DNA from: Fibrobacterota bacterium
GTDB lineage: Bacteria; Fibrobacterota; Chitinivibrionia; Chitinivibrionales; Chitinispirillaceae
Assembly (NCBI GenBank): GCA_023412475.1
Contig: JAEYNR010000034.1
Location: 1 to 64,000, forward strand
DNA length: 64,000 nucleotides
Direction: 5' to 3'
Under the pieces are notes generated by a model, which ran no database searches, was not told the origin of the DNA, and saw only the letters and a program-made list of their open reading frames with translations. The translations under genes were made by a program, and so were the position numbers. Below are positions 53,441-62,026 of the stretch, piece after piece; the first letter of the stretch is position 1; every line of letters starts with the position of its first letter.

Positions 53441-56400
53441 ATGCCCAAATACGTTTATTCATTTGGTGGTGGAAAAGCCGACGGAAACGAGTCGATGAGA
53501 AACCTTCTGGGTGGCAAAGGAGCCAATCTTGCCGAAATGGCAGGCCATCCTGATCTAAGACTGCCTGTTCCTCCAGGTTTTACAATAACCACAGATGTAT
53601 GCAACTATTATTTCCAGAACAATCGCGAATATCCCAGGGAACTTAAGGCGCAGGTACAGACTGCACTTTCTAAAGTCGAGAAGCTTATGGGATGTAAGTT
53701 TGGTGACACCAGGAAGCCGCTTCTGGTATCGGTGCGTTCGGGTGCGCGCAAGTCTATGCCTGGCATGATGGATACTGTGCTCAATATTGGTCTTAATGAT
53801 CAGACCATTGAAGGACTCATCGAAAGAACTCAGAATCCCAGATTTGCCTATGATGCTTACAGACGGCTAATCATGATGTATGCCGATGTGGTGATGGAGA
53901 AAGCGGAGGGGTTGGAGCCCCGTGGTGGAAAAGGCATACGAAAGATTCTGGATGAACGTATGGAGCAGCTTAAAAGAGAAAAAGGTTTTCTAAATGATAC
54001 TGAACTGACAGCCGATGATCTTAAATCACTTGTTCAGGAGTTTAAAGAGAAGGTGCTAGAAATTCTGGGCAACCCGTTTCCGGAAGATCCTCTGGATCAG
54101 TTATGGGGAGCCATTGGCGCTGTTTTTATGAGCTGGAATGGTAAGAGGGCTGTGGAATATCGGCGTATTGAAAAAATCCCAGGTGAATGGGGAACTGCCG
54201 TAAACGTTCAGAGCATGGTTTTTGGAAACATGGGAGAGAATTCCGCTACTGGAGTGGCTTTTACCCGCAATCCAGGCACAGGAGAAAATCAGTTTTATGG
54301 CGAGTATTTGATTAATGCTCAGGGAGAAGATGTGGTTGCCGGGATACGCACTCCCGCACCTATCAATGAATACTCCCGTCATGAGCATGGAGAACAGATG
54401 GATACTCTTGAGCAAGTAATGCCCCAAGCTTACAAGCAACTCTTTGGAATTCAGAGGCGACTGGAAAAGCATTATCGTGACATGCAGGATATTGAATTTA
54501 CTATTGAAAATGGAACTCTTTACATGCTTCAGTGCAGGGTAGGCAAACGAAATGGAGTTGCTGCCGTACGCATGGCCACAGAAATGGTAAAAGAAAGATT
54601 GATCAATTCTGAAACTGCAATTATGAGAGTTGCACCAACCCAGCTTATAGAACTTCTTCTGCCAATGTTAGATCCTGAAGCCGAACTTGTTGTTGCACCT
54701 ATCGCCAAAGGTCTGCCGGCTGGTCCTGGTGGAGCGATAGGAAAAGCAGTTTTTAATTGCGAAAAAGCGGTCGAATGGGCATCCAGAGGGGAGAAGGTTA
54801 TTCTGGTTCGGGAAGAGACTTCGCCGGAGGATGTTGATGGAATGCATAAAGCTCAAGCAATTCTTACCTCCAAAGGTGGTATGACTTCTCATGCTGCGCT
54901 GGTGGCCAGGGGCTGGGGAAAGTGCTGTATTGTTGGATGCTCTGATGTCATTGTCAATGGTGACTCTTTCACTACTAAATCCGGTGTGGTTATTAGAGAA
55001 GGTGACTGGATCTCACTGAATGGTACAGGAGGAAAGGTTTATCAGGGAGAGTTACCGCTGGTTGATATAGATCTGGAAAATAACGAGTACTACAGTACGC
55101 TTATGAAATTATGTGACAGGTCCAGAACTCTTAAAATCAGAACCAATGCTGATAATCCTGCCGATGTCAGGCGCGCTGTAAACTTCGGTGCTGAAGGGAT
55201 TGGGTTATTTCGCACAGAGCACATGTTTTACGGAGAGGGCAGTGATGAGCCCCTGTTTCTTCTTCGTAAAATGATCATGAGCAACGGAACTCAGGAGCGT
55301 CAGGAGGCTCTGGATCAGCTTGCTACGTTTGTAAAAAGAGATGTCAAGGCGACCATGGAAGAACTTGACGGACTTCCATTTACAATTCGATTACTTGATC
55401 CTCCTCTTCACGAATTTGTTCCTCATAGTGAGGATAAGCTCGCAGCAATAGCTGAAGAACTTGATATCGATATAGATCAGGTCAGGGAGAGGGGAGAGAG
55501 CCTCAGGGAGAATAACCCAATGCTGGGCCACCGGGGAGTTCGTCTGGGTGTTACCTATCCGGAAATATCATCCATGCAGATTCGTGCTGTTCTGGAAGCA
55601 GCGGGAGAATTGATAATGGAGGGCAAAAAGGCCTATCCTGAGATCATGATTCCGGTAACCTGTACCGTAAGTGAACTTGATAATCAAAAAGAGCTGGTTG
55701 ATAGCATCTATTCTCAGGTTTGCAAAGATCTGGGAATTAGAAAAATCCCGTTCACTTTTGGTACTATGATTGAGATCCCGCGTGCAGCGATGACTGCAGA
55801 GAAAATGGCTGAAACTGCAGAGTTTTTCTCTTTTGGCACCAATGATCTTACACAGATGTTCTTTGGATTCTCAAGAGATGACATCGGAAGTTTCCTTCCT
55901 TCATACCTCGATAAAAAGATTTTGCCATCCGATCCTTTTCAGACATTGGACCAGCAGGGGGTGGGAGAATTGATAAAAATCGGAATCGAACGGGGGCGCA
56001 GCACTCGCCCTGATCTGAAGGTAGGAATCTGCGGTGAGCATGGTGGTGATCCTGAATCGGTCAAATTCTGCCATCGTGCTCAAATGAACTATGTTTCCTG
56101 TTCGCCTTTTCGGGTTCCGATTGCACGGCTTGCTGCTGCACAGGCTGCAGTTGAACAGAAAATGGAGGAGGAGGCCGTACTTCAAAGAAAAGTGCCGGCA
56201 AAAAGAAGGGTTGTTAGTGCCCGGCCTTCGGCTCCAGTAAAGAAAAAAGTTGTTGTGAAAAAGGCTCCGGCTAAAAAGGCTACAGCTAAGAAAGCTCCGG
56301 CTAAAAAGGCTACAGCTAAAAAGGCTACAGCTAAGAAAAAAGTGACAACAACCAAGAAAAAAGCTCCTGTAAAGGCAAAGAAAGCTGTTGTGGCACGCAA

Positions 56401-56455
56401 AGTAACACCGGTTAAAAAGGCTGTCAAAAAAATAACCAAAAAGAAACGCCGCTAG
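53441..56455 (+). CDS. ppdK: Pyruvate phosphate dikinase with histone-like basic tail
   Basis: 1004 residues; the usual length is about 875-915. It converts pyruvate, ATP and Pi to PEP, AMP and PPi, or the reverse in glycolysis of anaerobes. The N-terminal ATP-grasp domain starts YSFGGGKADGNESMRNLLGGKGANLAEM. The phospho-His is H484 in GGMTSHAAL, and the PEP/pyruvate-domain Cys is C864 in GICGEHGGD. The enzyme body ends near residue 915. Residues 916-1004 are an extra tail of 32 Lys and seven Arg with no acidic residue, made of AKKA/AKKATAKKAPAKK repeats like histone H1 or HctA-type proteins. It has AGGA-type site upstream. The tail is in frame and its DNA repeats are tidy. Confidence 0.95.
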   Translation: MPKYVYSFGGGKADGNESMRNLLGGKGANLAEMAGHPDLRLPVPPGFTITTDVCNYYFQNNREYPRELKAQVQTALSKVEKLMGCKFGDTRKPLLVSVRSGARKSMPGMMDTVLNIGLNDQTIEGLIERTQNPRFAYDAYRRLIMMYADVVMEKAEGLEPRGGKGIRKILDERMEQLKREKGFLNDTELTADDLKSLVQEFKEKVLEILGNPFPEDPLDQLWGAIGAVFMSWNGKRAVEYRRIEKIPGEWGTAVNVQSMVFGNMGENSATGVAFTRNPGTGENQFYGEYLINAQGEDVVAGIRTPAPINEYSRHEHGEQMDTLEQVMPQAYKQLFGIQRRLEKHYRDMQDIEFTIENGTLYMLQCRVGKRNGVAAVRMATEMVKERLINSETAIMRVAPTQLIELLLPMLDPEAELVVAPIAKGLPAGPGGAIGKAVFNCEKAVEWASRGEKVILVREETSPEDVDGMHKAQAILTSKGGMTSHAALVARGWGKCCIVGCSDVIVNGDSFTTKSGVVIREGDWISLNGTGGKVYQGELPLVDIDLENNEYYSTLMKLCDRSRTLKIRTNADNPADVRRAVNFGAEGIGLFRTEHMFYGEGSDEPLFLLRKMIMSNGTQERQEALDQLATFVKRDVKATMEELDGLPFTIRLLDPPLHEFVPHSEDKLAAIAEELDIDIDQVRERGESLRENNPMLGHRGVRLGVTYPEISSMQIRAVLEAAGELIMEGKKAYPEIMIPVTCTVSELDNQKELVDSIYSQVCKDLGIRKIPFTFGTMIEIPRAAMTAEKMAETAEFFSFGTNDLTQMFFGFSRDDIGSFLPSYLDKKILPSDPFQTLDQQGVGELIKIGIERGRSTRPDLKVGICGEHGGDPESVKFCHRAQMNYVSCSPFRVPIARLAAAQAAVEQKMEEEAVLQRKVPAKRRVVSARPSAPVKKKVVVKKAPAKKATAKKAPAKKATAKKATAKKKVTTTKKKAPVKAKKAVVARKVTPVKKAVKKITKKKRR

Positions 56456-56476
56456 TTATTCTCCGTTTTAAACGTA

Positions 56477-56509
56477 AGAGACGTCCGATTCGGATGTCTC
56501 TACTCTTTT
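56477..56509 (+). terminator. Terminator after ppdK
   Basis: AGAGAC-G-TCCG pairs with CGGA-T-GTCTCT around a three-base loop, then TACTCTTTTC. It lies 22 bases after the ppdK stop. Confidence 0.7.
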
Positions 56510-56535
56510 CGATTCCTAAAAGGCAAGATACTTAG

Positions 56536-57240
56536 ATGCTTCAAATAGATCTGCATGTGCATTCACTATTTAGCCATTGCGGGCTTCATACCGTACTGGA
56601 ATTGATCAATCAGGCAAGAGTGACTGGCATGAAAGGTTTAGCGGTTACCGATCATGGTCTTACTATGGGAGGAAGGTTAAATGATGTGTTCTTTAACCGT
56701 TTCCATTGTCCTTATGAGGATATAGAGTTTCTTAAAGGTATTGAATGCAATGTTCTTGATGAGAAAGGGACAATTGATCTGCCTTCTGCCTTTGTTCCAT
56801 TTCTGGATGTGGTACTCCTGGGGATTCATCATAACACACCCAAAGGGTGTTCCAGGGAGTATTATACGTCACTGCTGATTCGAGCGATGGAGAAAAACGG
56901 CTGTGTTGACATAATCACCCATCCAAATGATTCGGCCTTTCCCCTTGATTATCTGTCTATTGCCCGCAAAGCTTCAAGTTTGGGCATTGCCCTTGAATTG
57001 AACAATTCAAGGATCCTTTATTCCAGAAGTAGCGTCGAAGATACAATAGCTTTACTGCAGATATGTGGGCAGGAAAAATGCTTTGTTGCAGTATGCAGTG
57101 ACACGCATGCAATTCACGAACTGGGGCAGGACAGCTCTGTTGCTCCACTTCTCAAGAGTGTGGGCTTTCCAGAGGAACTGGTTGTAACACGAGACGCTTC
57201 CAGCACATTGCAGTTTATACGAGCAAGAAAAAAGTTTTGA
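56536..57240 (+). CDS. PHP-domain phosphoesterase
   Basis: 234 residues. Metal-binding H7 and H9 in DLHVHS, TDHG, GIECNVLD, IITHPN and the late CSDTHAIHELG. PHP proteins hydrolyse phosphoesters (YcdX/polymerase-linked or histidinol phosphatase type). No DNA-polymerase part is attached. The ATG is 27 bases after the ppdK terminator, so it has its own promoter or reads through. Confidence 0.85.
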   Translation: MLQIDLHVHSLFSHCGLHTVLELINQARVTGMKGLAVTDHGLTMGGRLNDVFFNRFHCPYEDIEFLKGIECNVLDEKGTIDLPSAFVPFLDVVLLGIHHNTPKGCSREYYTSLLIRAMEKNGCVDIITHPNDSAFPLDYLSIARKASSLGIALELNNSRILYSRSSVEDTIALLQICGQEKCFVAVCSDTHAIHELGQDSSVAPLLKSVGFPEELVVTRDASSTLQFIRARKKF

Positions 57241-57254
57241 TCAATACTACCGTT

Positions 57255-57791
57255 TTACTGCAGCCTGTAAGTGTGGAGTATTTCATGATGAGCACCTTCT
57301 TTTTTAAGATGACTGCAGTAGAGATGAAACTGGCAAACCTCGAATGGTTCTGTGGCAAAGAGACTGTTGGCAGATAAAAACAGTGCGAGTTTCTCTGCAG
57401 GAGCCCCGTTGAGTCGTGCAATAGTGATATGTGGATGGAACTTCCTTTTATACGGTTCAATTCCGGTTGATATAACCGATCTTTCAATTTTACTTTGTAA
57501 TCTGATCAGCTCGGGATTGTCGAGGATTCCTGCCCATAGGATTCTTGGGATTTTGCGGGAAGGGAAGTGCCCCACACCTTTTAAGGCCAGACTAAAGGGT
57601 GGGATCAAGGCTGATTTCAAAGAGTACGTAATTTTCTCTGTAATAGTATTGTCGACTTCACCAACAAAGCGAAGGGTTATGTGCAACTGGGCTTCCTCGA
57701 TCCATCTGGTTCCTGGAATTGCCATATAAGTTGAAGTTATATCATCTTTGATGCGTTCCGGCAAATCTATGGCTACAAATAACCGTGGCAT
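57255..57791 (-). CDS. thpR: RNA 2',3'-cyclic phosphodiesterase
   Basis: 178 residues of the 2H phosphoesterase fold with two HxT motifs: H37-I-T39 in LHITLRFVGEV and H121-I-T123 in HPHITIARL. It opens 2',3'-cyclic phosphates on RNA ends. It stands alone; it converges on the PHP gene with a gap of 14 bases. Confidence 0.93.
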   Translation of the reverse strand: MPRLFVAIDLPERIKDDITSTYMAIPGTRWIEEAQLHITLRFVGEVDNTITEKITYSLKSALIPPFSLALKGVGHFPSRKIPRILWAGILDNPELIRLQSKIERSVISTGIEPYKRKFHPHITIARLNGAPAEKLALFLSANSLFATEPFEVCQFHLYCSHLKKEGAHHEILHTYRLQ

Positions 57792-58351
57792 AATAACCCT
57801 TTGCTGACCTTTTGTATTTAGTTTATTAAAAAAGAAACTATCATAGGAACCTATTGTAGCTCTTGAAACAAATATCTTGTAAAAATCAAAAATAATATAG
57901 TTCCTATTTTTTTCGATTAAATATTATTATAGTATTTTTTTGCTACTTAGATTATCTGAGTATTTACCAATTATTGTATCTAATTGGAAAAAAGCATGAA
58001 CTAATAGTAACAAGAAGGAAATTATAAATCACAAATCTTAAATCCTAAACGAATTCCAAATAACAAAATTATAATTTCTAAACAGGGATAAGAGTGTTTC
58101 AAGTAAATAAAGTTTATCAGTGGGTCCTTTTTCCCATTTCCAGTTCTTGTTTCAAATTTCAGATTTCGTGCTTATTCTTCCCTGTTCTTGTTTAGGGTTT
58201 CTTATTCTTTTGTTTTATAAGTTATGTGATTTCGCAATTATCGTCATAAATAACTAAATTGTTACTTATAAAAAATACCATATTCAAACAATGTAAGGCA
58301 AAAATGCTTTAGATCCAATCTTAAAAAGTATTAGAATCGAAGGGTTAAATC
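57792..58351. other. 560-base divergent gap with repeats
   Basis: No gene. Contains copy 5 of the dispersed repeat and its inverted partner segment, with flanking T-rich sequence. Both thpR and nnr start from here. Confidence 0.45.
57977..58212 (+). repeat. Dispersed non-coding repeat, copy 5 (largest)
   Basis: Left part: TATCTAATTGGAAAAAAGCATGAACTAAT, AATCACAAATCTTAAATCC and TAAACAGGGATAAGAGTGTTTC. Right part (58140-58212): AGTTCTTGTTTCAAATTTC, AGATTTCGTGCTTATTCTTC and CTTGTTTAGGGTTTCTTATTC, which is in reverse complement to the right half of copy 1. So this copy shows both arms of the family. Confidence 0.7.
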
Positions 58352-59941
58352 ATGATTCCTGTGCTTACAGCTAGGCAGATGCGAGAAATTGATGAAAAAG
58401 CGATTGGTGGTAACCAGGTGAGTGGCTATTCCTATATGATCAGGGCAGCGTTGGGACTATTTAATGCTGCATCTGAGATGATCGAAGCCAGCTCGGGCGG
58501 AGAAATCGCTATTATTTGTGGCAAAGGAAACAATGGCGGTGATGGATATGTTGTTGCCAGAATGCTTATGGATGCAGGGCATAGTGTCATGTGCTACTCT
58601 TTATACGATACCGATGAGCTCAAGGGAGAAGCAAAAATCGCTTTTAATGAGTATATCTCCAGAAAAGGCAACTTTCTGATTCTCAATGACATTGAAGATC
58701 TTGCTGCAATTAATGGCAGCTCTCTAATAATTGATGCAATGCTTGGTACCGGGTTGCGAGGAGATCCCGGAGGGATATGTGCTCAGGCAATCGAGACGGT
58801 AAACAATTCAGGGGTTGCAGTGCTCTCTGTTGACACCCCATCGGGACTTAACAATGATACTGGCATTCCGGGTGATCCCTGTGTCAGAGCTGATATAACG
58901 GTGACCATGGGGTTTCCAAAAGTTGGACTTTACTTTTACCCGGGAAAGCTTTTTGCCGGCAGATTGATTGTCCAGGATCTGGGATATCCTGATGAAATAG
59001 TGGCACAGAAAAAGGGAGCAATCTATTTACCATCGCCAAATTTTATCCGTAAAAATTTCCCACCCCGATATCCCGATGGTTCCAAATTTGATCACGGACT
59101 GGCTTTACTGATTTCTGGGTCGAGAGGATATACAGGTGCACCGACACTGGCAGCCGAGGCTGCGTTAAGGGTGGGTTGTGGCATGACTCATCTTGCAGCG
59201 CCTTGCTCCTGTATTCCGATATTGTCAATAAAAAATACTGAAACTGTGCTCCATTCATTAGATGAAAACGAAAATGGTACAGTTGCCTATAGTTCAATAG
59301 ATCAGATAAAAGAGTTGGTCAAAGGGAAAAATGCACTCTGTATCGGACCGGGTTTGGGCCACGATACCCAGGCTTGTGAACTGGTCAGGGAGATAATATC
59401 CAGTGTTAAATTACCTTCTGTATTGGACGCTGATGGTTTGAATGCATACAAAGAAATGCCTGGTGAACTTAAAAAGCATAATGGTGAGCTGGTTATCACC
59501 CCTCATCGGGGCGAATGGCAGAGACTTTTTGGGGAACTCCCTTCCGAACCACTGGAAATTATCTCTCAGGTAAAATCGATTGCCAGTTTATACAGGATCA
59601 CTATTCTGCTTAAAGGCAGCACAACCATAGTAGCCAGTCCCAAAGGTGATGTCTACATTTTGCCATTCGGGAATTCCGCTCTTGCCAAAGCTGGGACCGG
59701 AGATGTTCTCAGTGGGATAATGGTTTCTCTGATAGCAATGGGAATACATACAACCATGGCGGCTGTTCTGGGAGGCTATATCCAGCAGAACGCAGCAGCA
59801 CTGGCAAGCCAGAGCCTCAGTGAATATTCTGTTACAGCAACCGATGTCATAGCAAATATTCATAAGGTAATACTGTCGATAATTGGAAACAGAGGGGAGC
59901 GAAACGAACCCGCTGATAAGAAACTATCGATCTGCACATGA
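58352..59941 (+). CDS. nnr: Bifunctional NAD(P)HX epimerase/dehydratase
   Basis: 529 residues. N-terminal YjeF_N epimerase (1-215) with GKGNNGGDGYV (58-67), joined to a C-terminal dehydratase of the ribokinase-like fold with VLDADGLNAY, TPHRGEWQRLF and AKAGTGDVLSGI (catalytic D451). It repairs hydrated NADH and NADPH. AAGGG precedes the ATG. It is alone on this strand. Confidence 0.95.
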   Translation: MIPVLTARQMREIDEKAIGGNQVSGYSYMIRAALGLFNAASEMIEASSGGEIAIICGKGNNGGDGYVVARMLMDAGHSVMCYSLYDTDELKGEAKIAFNEYISRKGNFLILNDIEDLAAINGSSLIIDAMLGTGLRGDPGGICAQAIETVNNSGVAVLSVDTPSGLNNDTGIPGDPCVRADITVTMGFPKVGLYFYPGKLFAGRLIVQDLGYPDEIVAQKKGAIYLPSPNFIRKNFPPRYPDGSKFDHGLALLISGSRGYTGAPTLAAEAALRVGCGMTHLAAPCSCIPILSIKNTETVLHSLDENENGTVAYSSIDQIKELVKGKNALCIGPGLGHDTQACELVREIISSVKLPSVLDADGLNAYKEMPGELKKHNGELVITPHRGEWQRLFGELPSEPLEIISQVKSIASLYRITILLKGSTTIVASPKGDVYILPFGNSALAKAGTGDVLSGIMVSLIAMGIHTTMAAVLGGYIQQNAAALASQSLSEYSVTATDVIANIHKVILSIIGNRGERNEPADKKLSICT

Positions 59942-60129
59942 CACTTTAAATACTTAAACTGATTCAAACATACAACAACACTATTCTTCAATCGATAAAG
60001 TTATTCGGAATTTCTTGTGATTAAATGCTGATTCTGTAGTTACTTTTGGGGTGGTTTGTGGTGGGAAAGGGAGTGACTATTATCAGACTGGAAATTTTGG
60101 AAACACATCACTCGTCAGTCTTGTGGTGG

Positions 60130-60933
60130 CTATTGTTTTTTTCTGAAAAAGCGGATTGCATTTAAAACAAGACTCATATCTACACAGGTATTAAAGCAAG
60201 GTCCGTTAGGTCGATCATTGATGACTCCGTAGACCGGAATAGGGTGAACATCCTGGATCCCCAGAGTAAGATCCCTTTCGCATGCAACTGCTATTATGCC
60301 ATCTGGATGCATTGCAGCAACTTTGCGCCGGGCAAGTGTGCCCCCATTAACAACTTCGATTTTTAAACCGTGCTGTTCTCCAAGAGTAACCAGCTCACCG
60401 ACAGGACAGCGTCCGCAGCGCACGCAATTGTTTATATCATTGGTGATTTTACGATTACAGATATCTATCTGTAGACAATGTGGCAGCAGGACCAGAATTT
60501 TATCTCCCTTGATTCTTCCGGATTGTGCCTTGGTCAGGGAATTGTTGACTTTAACAAAGGATGTTCTGAGTTTGTTCCTGTCGATTTTAAATAACTGAGC
60601 CAGAGAGATTGCAATGGGAAACAGCAGTTTTACCGTTACAGATCTTTTATTGTGAGGGTACAGAAGGTCTATTCCCACCAAAGATGTAATAGTAATGAGG
60701 AAAAGACCAGAGAACAATATGGCAAAAAACAGAAGAAAGGATATCCCTACCAGAAGATCCACACCGGGATTTAACTCGTAGAGTCTGGGATGGATAAGGT
60801 AATAGATAGTACCTTCAATAGCAGCAACAATTAGCAGGCCTAACCAGCAAAATATCAGAAAAGGGAATTTGGTCCATGCTGCTCGCCAGGCGGTTTCATC
60901 AGAGACAGATACGCTGAGAGTTGAGTTGTTCAT
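60130..60933 (-). CDS. DUF116 membrane protein with Cys cluster
   Basis: 267 residues. Two N-terminal spans (about 23-46 and 60-88), then the DUF116 domain: ILVLLPHCLQIDICN, NCVRCGRCPVGEL (a metal-binding Cys set) and IAVACERDLTLGI with PVYGVINDRPNGPCFNTCVD. It may hold an iron-sulphur cluster. The function is unknown in the family. It follows the NFU gene by 22 bases on the same strand, which fits a Fe-S link. Confidence 0.82.
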   Translation of the reverse strand: MNNSTLSVSVSDETAWRAAWTKFPFLIFCWLGLLIVAAIEGTIYYLIHPRLYELNPGVDLLVGISFLLFFAILFSGLFLITITSLVGIDLLYPHNKRSVTVKLLFPIAISLAQLFKIDRNKLRTSFVKVNNSLTKAQSGRIKGDKILVLLPHCLQIDICNRKITNDINNCVRCGRCPVGELVTLGEQHGLKIEVVNGGTLARRKVAAMHPDGIIAVACERDLTLGIQDVHPIPVYGVINDRPNGPCFNTCVDMSLVLNAIRFFRKKQ

Positions 60934-60955
60934 CTAAACCTTTTTTTTAAAAAGA

Positions 60956-61180
60956 TTACGCTATATTCTCGACTCTTTGTACCTGTGGAATCCGACTCTT
61001 TAAAACCCGTTCAACACCCATTTTCAGAGTCATTGCTGCACCTGGGCATCCTGCACAAGCCCCTCTGAGACGAACCTTAACCACACCATCTTCAGTGACA
61101 TCTACCAGCTCTATATCACCACCATCTGCCTGTAGATTGGGACGGATCTCATTTATTACCTGTTGAACTTTTTCTTTCAT
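60956..61180 (-). CDS. NifU-like (NFU) iron-sulphur scaffold domain protein
   Basis: 74 residues from ATG 61180, which has GAGG five bases upstream; an earlier ATG at 61195 adds five residues without a site. It has the NFU motif CAGCPGAAMTL with the two cluster-binding Cys. It carries Fe-S clusters to target proteins. It is in a likely operon with DUF116. Confidence 0.9.
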   Translation of the reverse strand: MKEKVQQVINEIRPNLQADGGDIELVDVTEDGVVKVRLRGACAGCPGAAMTLKMGVERVLKSRIPQVQRVENIA

Positions 61181-61617
61181 GATCGCCTCATTCATCTTTA
61201 AGTTACAATATCATTATACATATAGAATTCGATTAAGAATTAAAACATATCCAAAATAAATACCTTTTCAGGAAATGTAAAATCTTATTTCAATGCAGGA
61301 ATCTGAAAATTATGAATCAGAAAAGTTATGCATAGTTATTGTTTGCCTGAAACTCTCTTTTTTGTGATCTAAACCCCTCTTTAGCGGTGTCCTGAAATCC
61401 CAAGGCAGACCCTATTAAAAAATTCCTAAAGATCCCTGTATTTGTGCCGATATAATAACAGGAGAAGGTGGAAGTTTCTTTGTAGAAGGCCAGGTATAAA
61501 AAAGGACAAAAGCACCGTGCTTTTGTCCCAGGAGATTTCGTAAGGTAGAAGAAACGGCAAATCCTTACTTTTTGTGTATCGGTAGGTTGTACAAGAATCT
61601 TTAGAGGGATCTGAAAA
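61181..61617. other. Gap with two hairpins, no gene
   Basis: 437 bases. GGACAAAAGCA (61504-61514) and TGCTTTTGTCC (61518-61528) form a perfect 11-bp stem; on the minus strand it is followed by TTTTTT. GTAAGG (61540-61545) pairs with CCTTAC (61563-61568), followed by TTTTT on the plus strand. It may hold a small RNA or a leader for the next gene. Confidence 0.45.
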
Positions 61618-61872
61618 ATGATAGTCCAGGGATTGGGACTGCAAAGCTGCGTTCAGACTAAAAAAAAACTTAGAGGCCCTAAAGGGCAGCAAAAGGTAGA
61701 TGGAAAGCTGCAGATCAAAGAGAGGGACACTGTTGAGTTGAGTGGCAGTGGTCTTGAGCGTGCAGAACTCCTGCAAAAAATACGCCAGAAGATCCAGAGT
61801 GGCTTTTATGACTCAGATCCTGTTCTGGAGGATATAAGCCATGGATTGGCAAAAGCGATAAATTCCATGTAG
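61618..61872 (+). CDS. FlgM-like anti-sigma-28 protein (probable)
   Basis: 84 residues. The C-terminal half, RDTVELSGSGLERAELLQKI then RQKIQSGFYDSDPVLEDISHGLAKAI, follows the FlgM pattern (VELS..., a helix, IxxGxYD, then a final helix). FlgM holds sigma-28 (FliA) until the flagellar hook is built. No flagellar genes are nearby, so it may be another anti-sigma or a small regulator. GAGGGAT lies eight bases before the ATG. Confidence 0.6.
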   Translation: MIVQGLGLQSCVQTKKKLRGPKGQQKVDGKLQIKERDTVELSGSGLERAELLQKIRQKIQSGFYDSDPVLEDISHGLAKAINSM

Positions 61873-62026
61873 AAAATAATTCCCGCTTACCCTTTATAAA
61901 CGCTTCAAAAACCACTGTAGTCTGCAAGATCCGCATAGGATTGATTTCTGGATAAATCTTGACCTATCATTTCTATATCAGTATAATCATAATCTTTAAT
62001 CGCTAATTACCCAGGAGTTGAAATAA

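Noticed and set aside
56182..56439. Open frame on the minus strand that reads like a very hydrophobic membrane protein
   Set aside because: It is the antisense of the Lys/Ala repeats in the PPDK tail; AAG/GCT codons read backwards give Phe/Leu/Ala. No ribosome site.
61540..61610. Possible cyclic-di-GMP riboswitch (GGCAAATCC and GGTAGG bits before a FlgM-like gene)
   Set aside because: The conserved GEMM core and tetraloop/receptor pairing are not there in the right order; only short chance matches.
61426..61936. Two minus-strand open frames opposite the FlgM-like gene
   Set aside because: They have no ribosome site and no recognisable sequence, and the plus-strand gene has both. The T run after the 61504 hairpin on the minus strand is noted separately.
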